Shown one piece after another: positions 25,855 through 34,703 of a stretch of 64,000 nucleotides of DNA. Below the pieces are notes generated by a model. The model was not told the DNA's origin. It did not search any database and was given only the letters and a program-made list of their open reading frames with translations. The translations under genes and the position numbers were made by a program. The stretch spans positions 1-64,000 of the forward strand of contig NZ_LGKP01000007.1 in assembly GCF_001306135.1 (NCBI RefSeq). The letters are read 5' to 3'. This DNA comes from Herpetosiphon geysericola (GTDB lineage Bacteria > Chloroflexota > Chloroflexia > Chloroflexales > Herpetosiphonaceae). Within the stretch, counting starts at the first letter, position 1, and each line of letters starts with the position of its first letter.

Positions 25855-26241
25855 ATGACCAAACGCATTTTAATTGCCGAAGATGATACAGCGATTGCCA
25901 TGACCTTGATGATTGGCCTCCGCAGCATCCCTGATGTTGAAGTTGTTCGAGCCTATCATGGCGAGGAAGCATTGAATTTATGGTTGCAAGAGCCAGCCGA
26001 TATTCTGCTGACTGATCATCACATGCGTGAAATGTCTGGTTTGGATCTGATTCGCGCGCTGCGTTCACAAGGCGCAACCCAACCAATGCTGATGATTACT
26101 GCGTATGATAGTGTCAAATTGCAACGCGAAGCCCGCGAGGCTGGGGTAACCGAGATGATTGCCAAGCCTTTTTTTATCGATCAATTAATCGATAAAGTTT
26201 CAGAGAAGTTGCTTGATGTAACGGTGGTTAACCAAGCCTAA
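25855..26241 (+). CDS. Single-domain (CheY-like) response regulator
   Basis: 128 residues, receiver domain only. Acidic pocket EDD near residue 9, phospho-acceptor Asp54 in LLTDHHMREMSG, Thr82 in MITAYD, Lys104 in AKPFF. It has no output domain, so it must act through protein contacts. No kinase is adjacent; the nearest is the GAF-PAS kinase at 41.6-43.2 kb. It is monocistronic, flanked by terminators on both sides. Confidence 0.93.
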   Translation: MTKRILIAEDDTAIAMTLMIGLRSIPDVEVVRAYHGEEALNLWLQEPADILLTDHHMREMSGLDLIRALRSQGATQPMLMITAYDSVKLQREAREAGVTEMIAKPFFIDQLIDKVSEKLLDVTVVNQA

Positions 26242-26283
26242 CTTGGTCTAGCTCGCTCAAAACTCTATATTTCCGTGTGGAGG

Positions 26284-26322
26284 ACACGGCCTACCTGAAC
26301 ATTCAAGTAGGCCGTGTTCGGA
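26284..26322. terminator. Bidirectional terminator between the response regulator and metalloprotease genes
   Basis: Stem ACACGGCCTAC (26284-26294) / GTAGGCCGTGT (26307-26317), perfect over 11 pairs, between two convergent genes. Confidence 0.75.
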
Positions 26323-26330
26323 TTTTAGGG

Positions 26331-28493
26331 CTATTTAGTCGTCAATGGCAGGTAGACAACTGACGAGCCAGGGGTCGTCGTAACGGTTGGTGTTACCGTC
26401 GTTGGCGTTACCGTGGTTGACGTTGGGGTAACCGTGGTTGCGGTTACGGTTGGCGTATTGGTTGGGGTTTCAGTGGTTACCGTCGTTGGGGTAACCGTTG
26501 CATTGCTGGCAGTTACGGTAAAGTTGGCATTGCTAATATCAAAGAAAATATTGTTGGCACATTGCACTTTAATCCGGCCCGTGGTGGTTGCCACGTTGGG
26601 CACGCTGATGCTTTCGCTACCATCGTTGGGCGTGGTGCTCAACACAGGGCTAAAGCTCGTGCCGCCATTGCTTGAGAACAGAATATTAACGGTGCTACAC
26701 AGGATTGGATCAGCCGTGGTATTGGCAACGTTCCAAGTAACGGTTTGGTTGCTAAAGCCAGCCCAAGTTACAGCGGTATTTGGCGCAGTTACTTGGAAGG
26801 GGCCAGCAGCAGTAACCGTCGTCACTCGGGCAGTATCGAAGCTATAGCCACCGCCACCAGCCCGATTGTCGCGCACGGTCAAGCGGAAGTTCATGGTGCG
26901 GTTGGTCGTCGCCATCACTTCACCAATCGTCGTGTTGTTGTTCAGAATATTGGTCAAGCGTGGGAAGCTACGGCTAGTCGATGTGGTTGAATTGAAGCTG
27001 CGGAAAATTGGCCGATTGCCATTATCCGTGCTTGGTGGCGAGGCCGCTCCCAAATCGTATTGTTCCCAATTGTAGGTCAAGCTATCGCCGTTGCTATCAC
27101 TGCCATTGCCAGTCAATTCAAATGGCGTGTTAGCTGGAATCGTGTAATCGGCTCCAGCATTGGCGGTTGGTGGCGTGTTACCAGTTGCGCTGGTCGTGCC
27201 ACAGCTGGCGCCAGCTCCAGTTGTAATAAAAGCACTAATTTCTTCCAAGCTCTTGGCGTGGAAGTAGGGATCGCTGTTTGGTTGCAAGTTTTCTGAACCA
27301 CAGATGCCTGCATAGGCCATAATCGTTGAGCCACTGCCTGGTTCGTAAGCAGCTGGGCCTTCACGATTACCAAAACCACAAGAACCCGCTGTACTATTGA
27401 AGGTGTGATTACCGCCAAATTGGTGGCCAATTTCGTGGGCCACATAATCAATATCAAATGGATCGCCAACCGGAGCAGGCGAGCCAGTCACGCCTTGGGC
27501 TTTTGAGTTCGCGACACAGACTGAGCCAAGCTCAGCAACTCCGCCGCCACCCGTACTAAAAACGTGGCCAATATCATAATTGGCGCTGCCAATCACGCTC
27601 GACAGGTTGCTCTGATTTTCGTCAAGCATTGTCAGGCCATCATCATTCTCGTAGGGGTCGGTGCTGCCATTGGTATACACAATCAAGTTGTTGTTGGCAA
27701 CCAAGACCATCCGCACCGACAAATCGCGCTCGTATACACTATTGACCCGATTGACGCTGGTGACAATTGCCGCCATTGCGCCGTTGACTGTGCCACCATG
27801 AAAACTGGTATATTCGCCAGTTGCTGCCATGGCAAGCCGATAGGTGCGCAAGGTTTCGCCAATCGCGAACCGTTCAGGGAAAGGATTAGTAATTGGCGTT
27901 TCGCCAACATAATCAACTTCGCCTTTGCTCGCCAGCTTGGCGGGGTCGGCCACAAAATTACGGCTATCGTATACAAGGTAGTTGGCGGTGTCATTGCGGC
28001 TGTAGGGGTCGATAAAATAGCGACCTTCAGGAGCCAAGATCAAGCCATGGAAGCCTGCTGGGGTCAGATCAAGCCGCGCAACCATTTCTGGGTCGTCGTA
28101 GCCTTGAGCCAAGTAGGTACGCAATTCAGGGAACTTTGCCGCCAAGGCTGGCTCCATAATTGGCGATTCGACCACCCGAAATTGACGAAATTCGCCATTG
28201 GGCAAGGGTAAATTCAGCAAGAATGCTGATTGGTTAACCTTAACCGCGCTTTCAAGCGGCGCTTGTTCTAGGCGTTTGCCCAAACCAGCCAAATCGAGGC
28301 TGACCGTGCGATAGACCAAGGGCACAATTTCTCGCTGGCCTTTGAGCGTAATCCGTTGTTCAGCAACATCTTGCCAAAGCCCATCCGACGATGAGGCGGC
28401 GCTTGATGAGCTGAGGCCATTGGCCGCAAACACACTCAACAAAGCGATAGCCAAGGCGAGCCCAATGGCAACCAATGAACGTTTGGTTTGCAT
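26331..28493 (-). CDS. Secreted zinc metalloprotease (M12/reprolysin-like) with PKD-like domain and C-terminal tag
   Basis: 720 residues. N-terminal signal peptide (Lys-Arg then a hydrophobic core, about residues 1-25). The catalytic zinc site is HEIGHQFGGNH (HExxHxxGxxH), preceded by the metzincin-like TYRLAMAATGEYTSF segment. A PKD/Ig-like stretch begins NAGADYTIPANTPFELTG. The C-terminus is a Thr/Pro/Val-rich low-complexity linker and then VVYLPLTTK. That last peptide resembles the ends of two other secreted proteins in this window. It is probably an extracellular digestive protease, which would suit a predatory lifestyle (inference). AAGGAT precedes the ATG. Confidence 0.9.
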   Translation of the reverse strand: MQTKRSLVAIGLALAIALLSVFAANGLSSSSAASSSDGLWQDVAEQRITLKGQREIVPLVYRTVSLDLAGLGKRLEQAPLESAVKVNQSAFLLNLPLPNGEFRQFRVVESPIMEPALAAKFPELRTYLAQGYDDPEMVARLDLTPAGFHGLILAPEGRYFIDPYSRNDTANYLVYDSRNFVADPAKLASKGEVDYVGETPITNPFPERFAIGETLRTYRLAMAATGEYTSFHGGTVNGAMAAIVTSVNRVNSVYERDLSVRMVLVANNNLIVYTNGSTDPYENDDGLTMLDENQSNLSSVIGSANYDIGHVFSTGGGGVAELGSVCVANSKAQGVTGSPAPVGDPFDIDYVAHEIGHQFGGNHTFNSTAGSCGFGNREGPAAYEPGSGSTIMAYAGICGSENLQPNSDPYFHAKSLEEISAFITTGAGASCGTTSATGNTPPTANAGADYTIPANTPFELTGNGSDSNGDSLTYNWEQYDLGAASPPSTDNGNRPIFRSFNSTTSTSRSFPRLTNILNNNTTIGEVMATTNRTMNFRLTVRDNRAGGGGYSFDTARVTTVTAAGPFQVTAPNTAVTWAGFSNQTVTWNVANTTADPILCSTVNILFSSNGGTSFSPVLSTTPNDGSESISVPNVATTTGRIKVQCANNIFFDISNANFTVTASNATVTPTTVTTETPTNTPTVTATTVTPTSTTVTPTTVTPTVTTTPGSSVVYLPLTTK
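26386..26520. repeat. Low-complexity tandem repeat coding the Thr/Pro/Val linker
   Basis: Imperfect repeats of GTAACGGTTGGTGTTACCGT type code a Thr-Val-Thr-Pro-Thr linker just before the C-terminal tag of the metalloprotease. Length variation between strains is likely. Confidence 0.65.
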
Positions 28494-28600
28494 AACCCAT
28501 CCTTATAAAAAACACAGCGTTGTTTATTATAACGGCTGGGTTAGAGAATGGGAAGGTGAATTGAATCACCCACGTGGCGATCAAGCAGGCTCAATTTGCA

Positions 28601-28942
28601 TCATTCCGCTAAAACGAAGTAATCGCGCTGAGCCTCGAAAAAGTTATAGCGCTGATCATCAGGTTCGATGCTGGTCAATATATCGTTATAGACATGAATC
28701 AGGTAATCATCGCCGTCGTGCTTGCAAACTGGGCAATCTTCGGAAATTGCTGAAATAACAACATGCTTCATCCCAGGCGTGCCATCATTAGAGCGAGGAT
28801 AGCGACTATTCCAACGCAATTGATCGTTCAGCTTATATTCGTACTGCCAATTTTCTGCGTACTTGAATTGCAACACCAGCGGAATTTCGGTTCCACATAC
28901 CAAACATGGTGCTTGCAAATGGAATGTATTAAATGCGCCCAT
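28601..28942 (-). CDS. Hypothetical protein with two CxxC pairs
   Basis: 113 residues, no recognised family. APCLVCGTE near the N-terminus and EDCPVCKHD near residue 70 could together bind one zinc ion (rubredoxin/zinc-ribbon style). The rest is rich in aromatic and acidic residues (YAENWQYEYKLND). No signal peptide or membrane segment. Divergent from the small membrane protein gene at 28994. Confidence 0.7.
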   Translation of the reverse strand: MGAFNTFHLQAPCLVCGTEIPLVLQFKYAENWQYEYKLNDQLRWNSRYPRSNDGTPGMKHVVISAISEDCPVCKHDGDDYLIHVYNDILTSIEPDDQRYNFFEAQRDYFVLAE

Positions 28943-28993
28943 CGATTATAATTCCTCGTGTGAATACATTATTTTAGAGGAGAACATAGCGTT

Positions 28994-29233
28994 ATGTATC
29001 AAACGCCATTTGATCCAATTCCCCAATTAAAACGCCAACAGCGCCGTTTCTTTTGGTCGCGTTGGCTTGGAACGATCATTATGAGTATTCTCTTTTTCGG
29101 TTGGTTGTTGGGTAGCTTAGGATTAATTATTGCAACCGTGTTTAGCATTATTATGGGCTGGTTGTTATGGAAATTCAGCCTGAAACAACTTGAAAAGCAA
29201 ATCCATGTTCATGAAAAACACCAAATTGATTAG
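28994..29233 (+). CDS. Small membrane protein
   Basis: 79 residues. An Arg-rich N-terminal stretch (KRQQRRFFWSR) is followed by two closely spaced hydrophobic segments (about residues 25-60) and a charged tail with Lys/His. AGGAG lies upstream of the ATG. No family recognised. It converges on and overlaps by four bases the opposite-strand membrane protein gene that ends at 29230. Confidence 0.65.
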   Translation: MYQTPFDPIPQLKRQQRRFFWSRWLGTIIMSILFFGWLLGSLGLIIATVFSIIMGWLLWKFSLKQLEKQIHVHEKHQID

Positions 29234-29607
29234 CTTACTTTAACTCTGAGATTGCTCAAAAACCATAATCCTGATGCTAAGACTGCGGCAACAATGCCAA
29301 ATTGAACCCCAAATAAACTCCAAGAAAATAAACCAGCATAGAACAAAACATCGGCTCCAACGCCTAAATCTCCCTGCATATAGGCGATCCCATACATAAC
29401 CAGCATCCCAAGAATGCCACTGAGCATGCCAATAATGAAGCGATAGAATGTTTTGGCCGGATACGCAGCAGCTAGGGTTACAAAACCACAAAACAGCATC
29501 CAGCGGGCATAATCGCCCAGAGGATCAAGCGTCATTTCAACCACAGTTCCGTAGATAACGCCTAACGCAAGCGCCAGCACCAAAATGATTGAGCGTTTCG
29601 AATTCAT
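29230..29607 (-). CDS. Hypothetical integral membrane protein
   Basis: 125 residues with about four transmembrane helices (IILVLALALGVIYG; MLFCGFVTLAAAY; IGMLSGILGMLVMYGIAYM; FGIVAAVLASGLWFL). No motif suggests an enzyme or transporter. Tail-to-tail with the 79-residue membrane protein. Confidence 0.7.
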   Translation of the reverse strand: MNSKRSIILVLALALGVIYGTVVEMTLDPLGDYARWMLFCGFVTLAAAYPAKTFYRFIIGMLSGILGMLVMYGIAYMQGDLGVGADVLFYAGLFSWSLFGVQFGIVAAVLASGLWFLSNLRVKVS

Positions 29608-29653
29608 TACGCGATCATCCTCTCACACATAAAAATTAAGTAATTTTTTAGAA

Positions 29654-29682
29654 TTGACTTGCTTGATTAAGAAAATTTTAAT
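29654..29682 (+). promoter_or_regulatory. Promoter of the SpoIID-like gene
   Basis: TTGACT (29654-29659), 17 bases, TTTAAT (29677-29682), 70 bases before the chosen start codon. Confidence 0.6.
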
Positions 29683-29751
29683 ATGTTCAAGCTATACTGG
29701 CGGCAACGTGAGCAATCACGCAGGCTATTTTCTTCAGTGGAAGGAGCATGG

Positions 29752-31140
29752 ATGCTGCGCAGATTAACATGGCGCTGGTTGGGAATGCTGAGTTTGGCGC
29801 TGGGTTTATTGATTCAACAGCCAATTGCGGCCCAAACCCGTAATGAGCAACGAGCCAATGTGAGCGTGACGGTCACTGGCCCTGATGGCAAGCCGTTGCG
29901 TAATGCCATAGTTTCGCTAGCAAGCGTAGGCCTAACAAGCATTACCAACGAAGCAGGCATTGCACATTTTACCGTATCAACCAACGCTAGCCAAGCGATT
30001 GAGGTCGCAGTCGAGGCGCAGGGCTATCGCGCTTGGCGTTTACGCAATGCTCAGTTGATTCCAAATGATACGTTATTGGTTGATGCGCCACTTTCGCACG
30101 CCGACAAAGCAGGCGATCAACAAGCTGAAATTATTGATGTGCAACCACACCGTTTAACCACCAATGCACCGCAAGAAATTAGCCTCAACGATGCTGAATT
30201 AAACCAAGTGCTAGCAGGCACGAATACCACGCCGCCAGCTACAATTCGGGTTTATCGCGTGAGCCTTGGCCGCGTTGATACGGTTAATTTCAAAACTTAT
30301 GTTAAGCACGTGTTGCCCAATGAATGGGTGGCAGGTTGGCGTACAGAATCGTTGCGTTCTGGCGCGATGGCCTCGAAGACCTATGCTTGGTATCGCACAA
30401 TGTACCCCAAATATCCGGGCAAAGGCTACGACACCAAAGATACCACCGCCGACCAAGTGTATAACCCCAATGTTGCGTATGCCAGCACCAACGCAGCGGT
30501 TGATGATACATGGAACTATCGTTTGATCAAAAATAATGCGATTTTCCAAAGCCAATATTGCGCTGGCTCCTACAATGGCAGCCGCAGCTCAGGCCAATGC
30601 AGCCAAAATCATGGCTGGACAGTTGGCTTATACATGAGCCAATGGGGTTCGAAATATTTGGCTGATAATGGCTCAACTTGGCGGTCTATCCTCAACTTTT
30701 ATTACGATAATGTTGCGATTGGAACGATCTCAGGTGGCACAACTCCGAGCTTACCAGCCTGGCCAATCCTGCGTAATGGCAGTTCGGGCAACGATGTAAA
30801 AGCAGCCCAATATTTGTTGCGCTCGCATGGCCATTCACTAACAGCCGATGGCGACTTTGGCGCCGGCACCGAGCAAGCTGTGCGTAGCTTCCAAAGCGCC
30901 AATGGCCTAACCGCCGATGGCATCGTTGGGGCGCAAACCTTCGCCAAATTGATCAAAACTGTGCAAAATGGCAGCAACGGCGATGCAGTTCGCGCAATTC
31001 AAACACTGCTCGGCGTAACGGTTGATGGCGCGTTTGGCACTGGGACTGAACAAGCAGTGCTTAATTTGCAATCAACCTATGGCCTGACCCGCGATGGAAT
31101 TGTGGGGCCGTTGACCTGGCAAGCGGCGTTTGGTAAATAA
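29752..31140 (+). CDS. Secreted SpoIID/LytB-domain protein with peptidoglycan-binding repeats
   Basis: About 462 residues: signal peptide (residues 1-28, ending IAAQ), a carboxypeptidase-regulatory-like beta domain (VTVTGPDGKPLRNAIVSL), a SpoIID/LytB region (KHVLPNEWVAGWRTESLRSGAMASKTYAW, later GLYMSQWGSKYL), and two C-terminal PG_binding_1 repeats (SGNDVKAAQYLLRSHG and NGDAVRAIQTLLG). SpoIID relatives cleave or remodel peptidoglycan glycan strands. Function in this non-sporulating lineage is probably cell-wall or filament septum remodelling (inference). ATG 29752 follows AAGGAG at five bases; the frame upstream to 29683 is not signal-like. Confidence 0.88.
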   Translation: MLRRLTWRWLGMLSLALGLLIQQPIAAQTRNEQRANVSVTVTGPDGKPLRNAIVSLASVGLTSITNEAGIAHFTVSTNASQAIEVAVEAQGYRAWRLRNAQLIPNDTLLVDAPLSHADKAGDQQAEIIDVQPHRLTTNAPQEISLNDAELNQVLAGTNTTPPATIRVYRVSLGRVDTVNFKTYVKHVLPNEWVAGWRTESLRSGAMASKTYAWYRTMYPKYPGKGYDTKDTTADQVYNPNVAYASTNAAVDDTWNYRLIKNNAIFQSQYCAGSYNGSRSSGQCSQNHGWTVGLYMSQWGSKYLADNGSTWRSILNFYYDNVAIGTISGGTTPSLPAWPILRNGSSGNDVKAAQYLLRSHGHSLTADGDFGAGTEQAVRSFQSANGLTADGIVGAQTFAKLIKTVQNGSNGDAVRAIQTLLGVTVDGAFGTGTEQAVLNLQSTYGLTRDGIVGPLTWQAAFGK

Positions 31141-31169
31141 GCTTGCAACAATCTGATCTTATTTGAGCA

Positions 31170-31205
31170 TTTGCCCACCAGTTTTGGTGGGCAAATTGCA
31201 TTTAA
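31170..31205 (+). terminator. Intrinsic terminator after the SpoIID-like gene
   Basis: Stem TTTGCCCACCA (31170-31180) / TGGTGGGCAAA (31185-31195) with a GTTT loop, followed by TTGCATTTAAATT. Confidence 0.85.
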
Positions 31206-31233
31206 ATTGCTTAATTTGATCGAGTTTGCGACT

Positions 31234-31262
31234 TTGACTTATCGCGTCATGCACAGTATGCT
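31234..31262 (+). promoter_or_regulatory. Promoter of the translin-aroA operon
   Basis: TTGACT (31234-31239), 17 bases, TATGCT (31257-31262), 42 bases before the GTG start of the translin gene. Confidence 0.65.
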
Positions 31263-31303
31263 ATGCGCAGTTTTACACCAGAGATCCTAACAAGGACAAC
31301 GCT

Positions 31304-31972
31304 GTGAGTATTGAAACAACGACCCTCATTAGCGAGTTAGAGGCGATTCATGCGACCCGCGAAATCGCGCTCAAATCTGCTCGCGAACTCATTCGCCAAT
31401 GCGCAAACACAATTCGGGCAGTGCACCGCCATGAATGGGCTGTGGCCGAACCACTTTTAGCAGAAACGGCGGCAGCAGCTCAAAGCTTGCGCGAACGCCT
31501 CCAACCGTATCCGGCTTTGCTCTACGCAGGCTATACCCAAGATGCTTTTAAAGAATATGCAGAAGCAGCCTTGACCTTGGCGTTGGTGCGCGGCGAAGCC
31601 CTGCCCAGCCATCAGGCCTTGGGCGTGGAAGCAGCTGCCTATTTAAATGGCCTAGCCGAGGCCGCCAGCGAACTGCGGCGTTATATTCTCGATGGCCTGC
31701 GCCATGGCAAGGTCGATAGTGGCGAACACCTACTCGATCAGATGGATGAAATCTATAGCTTTTTGGTGACTGTCGATTTCCCCGATGCCGTAACCAGTGG
31801 CCTACGCCGCACCACCGATGCGCTGCGCGCCGTGCTCGAACGCACTCGTGGCGACCTAACTAGCGCCGTGCGCCAAGAACAGCTGGTTGCTGCGCTTGCC
31901 CGCTTTGAACAGCATATGGGATTGCCCCCCGCCGCAATTCAGGAGTCAACGCCCGATGAAACAGACAGTTAG
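31304..31972 (+). CDS. Translin-family protein
   Basis: 222 residues, all-helical. The family pattern is clear: KEYAEAALTLALVRGEALPSH, then AAAYLNGLAEAASELRRY, then LDQMDEIYSFLVTVDFPDAVTSGLRRTTDALRAVLERTRGDLT. Translin and TRAX form RNA/DNA-binding octamers and nucleases in eukaryotes; the role in bacteria is not established. GTG start after AAGGAC. It overlaps aroA by 17 bases in another frame, so the two are co-transcribed and probably translationally coupled. Confidence 0.85.
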   Translation: MSIETTTLISELEAIHATREIALKSARELIRQCANTIRAVHRHEWAVAEPLLAETAAAAQSLRERLQPYPALLYAGYTQDAFKEYAEAALTLALVRGEALPSHQALGVEAAAYLNGLAEAASELRRYILDGLRHGKVDSGEHLLDQMDEIYSFLVTVDFPDAVTSGLRRTTDALRAVLERTRGDLTSAVRQEQLVAALARFEQHMGLPPAAIQESTPDETDS

Positions 31973-33251
31973 TCATGCCAAGCGCCTGCGTGGCGCATTC
32001 AGTGTGCCTGGAGATAAGTCGATCTCCCATCGCTCGGTGTTGTTCAATGCGCTAGCCGAGGGCAACGCCGAAATTACTGGCTTCTTGCCAGGCGCTGATT
32101 GTCTTTCGTCGATCGCCTGTTTGCGCCAAATGGGGGTTGAAATTGAACACAGCGACGATAAAGTGCGGGTGTTTGGGCGCGGTTTGCGTGGCCTGCGCGA
32201 GCCAAGCGATGTTTTAGATTGTGGTAATTCGGGCACAACGCTGCGCTTGCTTGCTGGCTTGCTTGCTGGGCAGCCATTTTTGAGCGTGTTGACTGGCGAT
32301 GCTTCGCTGCGTTCACGCCCACAACGCCGCATTACCGATCCATTACGTCAACTAGGAGCCAACTTAGATGGCCGCGATAATGGCAACCGGGCGCCACTTG
32401 TCATTCGCGGCACAACGATTCATGGCGGCAATTATGAATTGCCAATTGCCAGCGCCCAAGTTAAATCGGCCTTGCTGTTGGCGGGCCTCACTGGCGATGC
32501 CCCGATGCGCTTAACTGGCAAGATCGTCAGTCGCGACCATACTGAGCGCATGCTGATTGCAATGGGGATTGATCTGACGGTCAAAGATGATGAAATTGTG
32601 CTCTATCCACCAAGCCATCCAGTGTTTCCCTATCCGCTTTCGTTGCACGTCCCTGGCGATCCTTCGTCAGCAACCTTTTGGTGGGTGGCAGCAGCGATTC
32701 ACCCTGACGCCGAAATTACGACCTTGGGCGTGGGCTTGAATCCAAGTCGCACTGGCGCGCTTGATGTGCTCAAAGCCATGGGCGCAAATATCACAATTAG
32801 CAACGAGCGCAACGAAGGCGCTGAGCCAGTTGGCGACGTAACTGTGCGTGGCGGTGGCCTGAGGGGCACTCGGATCGATGGCGATTTAATTCCACGCTTG
32901 ATCGATGAAATTCCGGTGCTGGCGGTGGCAGCAGCTTGTGCGGTTGGCGAAACGGTGGTGGCCGATGCAGAAGAACTTCGCGCCAAAGAAACCGATCGGG
33001 TGGCGACGGTCGTCAGCGAATTGAGTGTAATGGGCGCAAGCCTCGAAGCCACGCCCGACGGCATGGTTATCGCTGGCGGCGGCGAACTCCATGGAGCTAC
33101 GGTTCAATCGCATGGCGATCATCGGATCGCGATGGCTTTGGCGGTTGCTGGCTTAGTGGCCAAAGGCGAAACGATTATCGCCGAAGCCGAAGCCGTAACC
33201 GTCTCGTACCCAACATTCTGGCAACATTACGCGCAGATCAAAGAAGCCTGA
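31956..33251 (+). CDS. aroA: 3-phosphoshikimate 1-carboxyvinyltransferase (EPSP synthase)
   Basis: Sixth step of the shikimate pathway: joins phosphoenolpyruvate to shikimate-3-phosphate. About 431 residues. Signature segments are SVPGDKSISHRSVLFNALAEG, LDCGNSGTTLRLLAGLLAG and the PEP-side LRAKETDR, with SHGDHRIAMALAVAG near the end. ATG 31956 lies inside the end of the translin gene, with AGGAG ten bases upstream. The longer frame from 31887 is only the alternative reading of translin. No other shikimate gene is in the window. Confidence 0.96.
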   Translation: MKQTVSHAKRLRGAFSVPGDKSISHRSVLFNALAEGNAEITGFLPGADCLSSIACLRQMGVEIEHSDDKVRVFGRGLRGLREPSDVLDCGNSGTTLRLLAGLLAGQPFLSVLTGDASLRSRPQRRITDPLRQLGANLDGRDNGNRAPLVIRGTTIHGGNYELPIASAQVKSALLLAGLTGDAPMRLTGKIVSRDHTERMLIAMGIDLTVKDDEIVLYPPSHPVFPYPLSLHVPGDPSSATFWWVAAAIHPDAEITTLGVGLNPSRTGALDVLKAMGANITISNERNEGAEPVGDVTVRGGGLRGTRIDGDLIPRLIDEIPVLAVAAACAVGETVVADAEELRAKETDRVATVVSELSVMGASLEATPDGMVIAGGGELHGATVQSHGDHRIAMALAVAGLVAKGETIIAEAEAVTVSYPTFWQHYAQIKEA

Positions 33252-33282
33252 TCGCGCCGATAGCCCAACAAGGAGGTTGTGC

Positions 33283-34137
33283 ATGTTTCGTTCAGATTTG
33301 CTCAAAGACAAAGTGATCATCATCACTGGCGGGGGTTCGGGCTTGGGGCGTTCAATGGGTGAGCGCTTCCTTGAGTTGGGCGCAAAATTGGCGATTACCA
33401 GCCGTAACGCTGAAAAATTGACCAATGCAGCCAACGAAATGATGGCCGAAAAAGGTGGCGAAGTCTTTACCGTTAGCTGCGATGTGCGCGACCCAGAAGC
33501 TGTTGAACAGATGATCGATAGCGTGTGGAATCACTTTGGCACGGTTGATATTCTGGTCAACAATGCTGCTGGCAACTTCATCAGCCCGACCGAGAAGCTT
33601 TCGCACCGCGCCGTTGATGCAGTTTTAGGCATCGTGTTGCATGGCACGTTCTACTGCACCTTGGCTTTAGGCAAAAAATGGATCGAAGCCGGACGCGGTG
33701 GCCAATGTTTGAACATCGTCACCACCTATGCATGGACGGGCAGCGGCTTTGTGGTGCCATCGGCAGCAGCCAAAGCTGGCGTGCTCGGCATGACCCGTTC
33801 GTTGGCGGTCGAATGGGCGCGCTATGGGATTCGCATGAATGCGATTGCCCCTGGTCCGTTCCCCACCCAAGGCGCGTGGGAACGGCTAGCCCCAACGCCC
33901 GAACTAGCTGAACAAGCGCTCAATCGGGTGCCGCTACGGCGGGTTGGCGAACATAGCGAGCTAGCCAATTTGGCAGCCTATATGTTGGCCGACGAGGCAG
34001 GCTATATCAACGGCGAATGCATCACGATCGATGGCGGCGAATGGCTGTATGGCGCTGGCCAATTCTCAGGGCTTGATCGTTTGCCCAACGAAATGTGGGA
34101 TATGCTCTCGAAAATGACCAAGAAAAGCGGGAGTTAA
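33283..34137 (+). CDS. SDR oxidoreductase of the 2,4-dienoyl-CoA reductase type
   Basis: 284 residues. NAD(P)-binding TGGGSGLGRSMG (residues 15-26) and VNNAAGNF. Instead of the usual Tyr-x-x-x-Lys the active-site stretch reads GFVVPSAAAKAG, with Ser at the Tyr position. This is the same pattern as in mammalian/peroxisomal 2,4-dienoyl-CoA reductases, as is the following PGPFPTQGAWERL and ELANLAAYMLAD. It is therefore likely to reduce unsaturated fatty acyl-CoAs in beta-oxidation, matching the acyl-CoA dehydrogenases elsewhere in the window. ATG 33283 follows AGGAGG; it begins 31 bases after aroA and may share its transcript. Confidence 0.87.
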   Translation: MFRSDLLKDKVIIITGGGSGLGRSMGERFLELGAKLAITSRNAEKLTNAANEMMAEKGGEVFTVSCDVRDPEAVEQMIDSVWNHFGTVDILVNNAAGNFISPTEKLSHRAVDAVLGIVLHGTFYCTLALGKKWIEAGRGGQCLNIVTTYAWTGSGFVVPSAAAKAGVLGMTRSLAVEWARYGIRMNAIAPGPFPTQGAWERLAPTPELAEQALNRVPLRRVGEHSELANLAAYMLADEAGYINGECITIDGGEWLYGAGQFSGLDRLPNEMWDMLSKMTKKSGS

Positions 34138-34139
34138 GT

Positions 34140-34630
34140 TTTTAACCACGAAGGACACGAAGAGCACGAAGTATAAAACTTCAGGCCTTTCGTGTCCTTG
34201 TTGGATTAATGATCCACCAAGGCTGTTTTTCGCCACGAATTCCACGAATTTCACCAATGATATTCCACTAGCCCAAAGCCTTTCAACTCACTTTTGAATT
34301 CTGATTTTTGACTTTTGCCCTTCTCTTCATCCCTCATAATTCGGTTACGCTGCGCCTCTGCGTTAACATACAACTACAACCCATAGTTGAGCCACAGATT
34401 GTCACCGAAGCTTTTTTAGCCAAGGATTATACGAATTCTACTAATGATTACTTTAGCCACAGATTCCACAGATTTTTTTGATTATTGGTCTGCTTGCCCA
34501 AAGCCAAGAGCCTATAGCCCAATCGTTCATCATTTTGCCTTCTGACTTTTGATTTCTGACTTTTGATTTCTGACTTTTGCCTTCTGCCTTTCTATTCATC
34601 CCTCATCCTTCATAATTCATCCTTCTCAAT
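34140..34630. repeat. Long intergenic block of degenerate word repeats
   Basis: The 566-base gap holds nearly all word families seen elsewhere: CCACGAAGGACACGAAGAGC (34146-34165) facing TTTCGTGTCCTTG (34180-34192), GCCACAGATTCCACAGATT (34455-34473), GCTGCGCCTCTGCGTTAAC (34351-34369), TTCTGACTTTTGATTTCTGA words (34545-34580) and TCATCCCTCATCCTTCATAA (34597-34616). I see no protein-like frame and no RNA gene in it. Confidence 0.8.
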
Positions 34631-34703
34631 GGTTCCCACTTGGTAGTGAGTGCTAAAATAGCAATTAATCACCAGTATGGGCCTATTGCCGAAGGAGCAT
34701 GGC

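Noticed and set aside
34140-34700. Direct repeats in this gap as a CRISPR array
   Set aside because: Units are short, degenerate and irregularly spaced, of several different families, and no cas genes are present.
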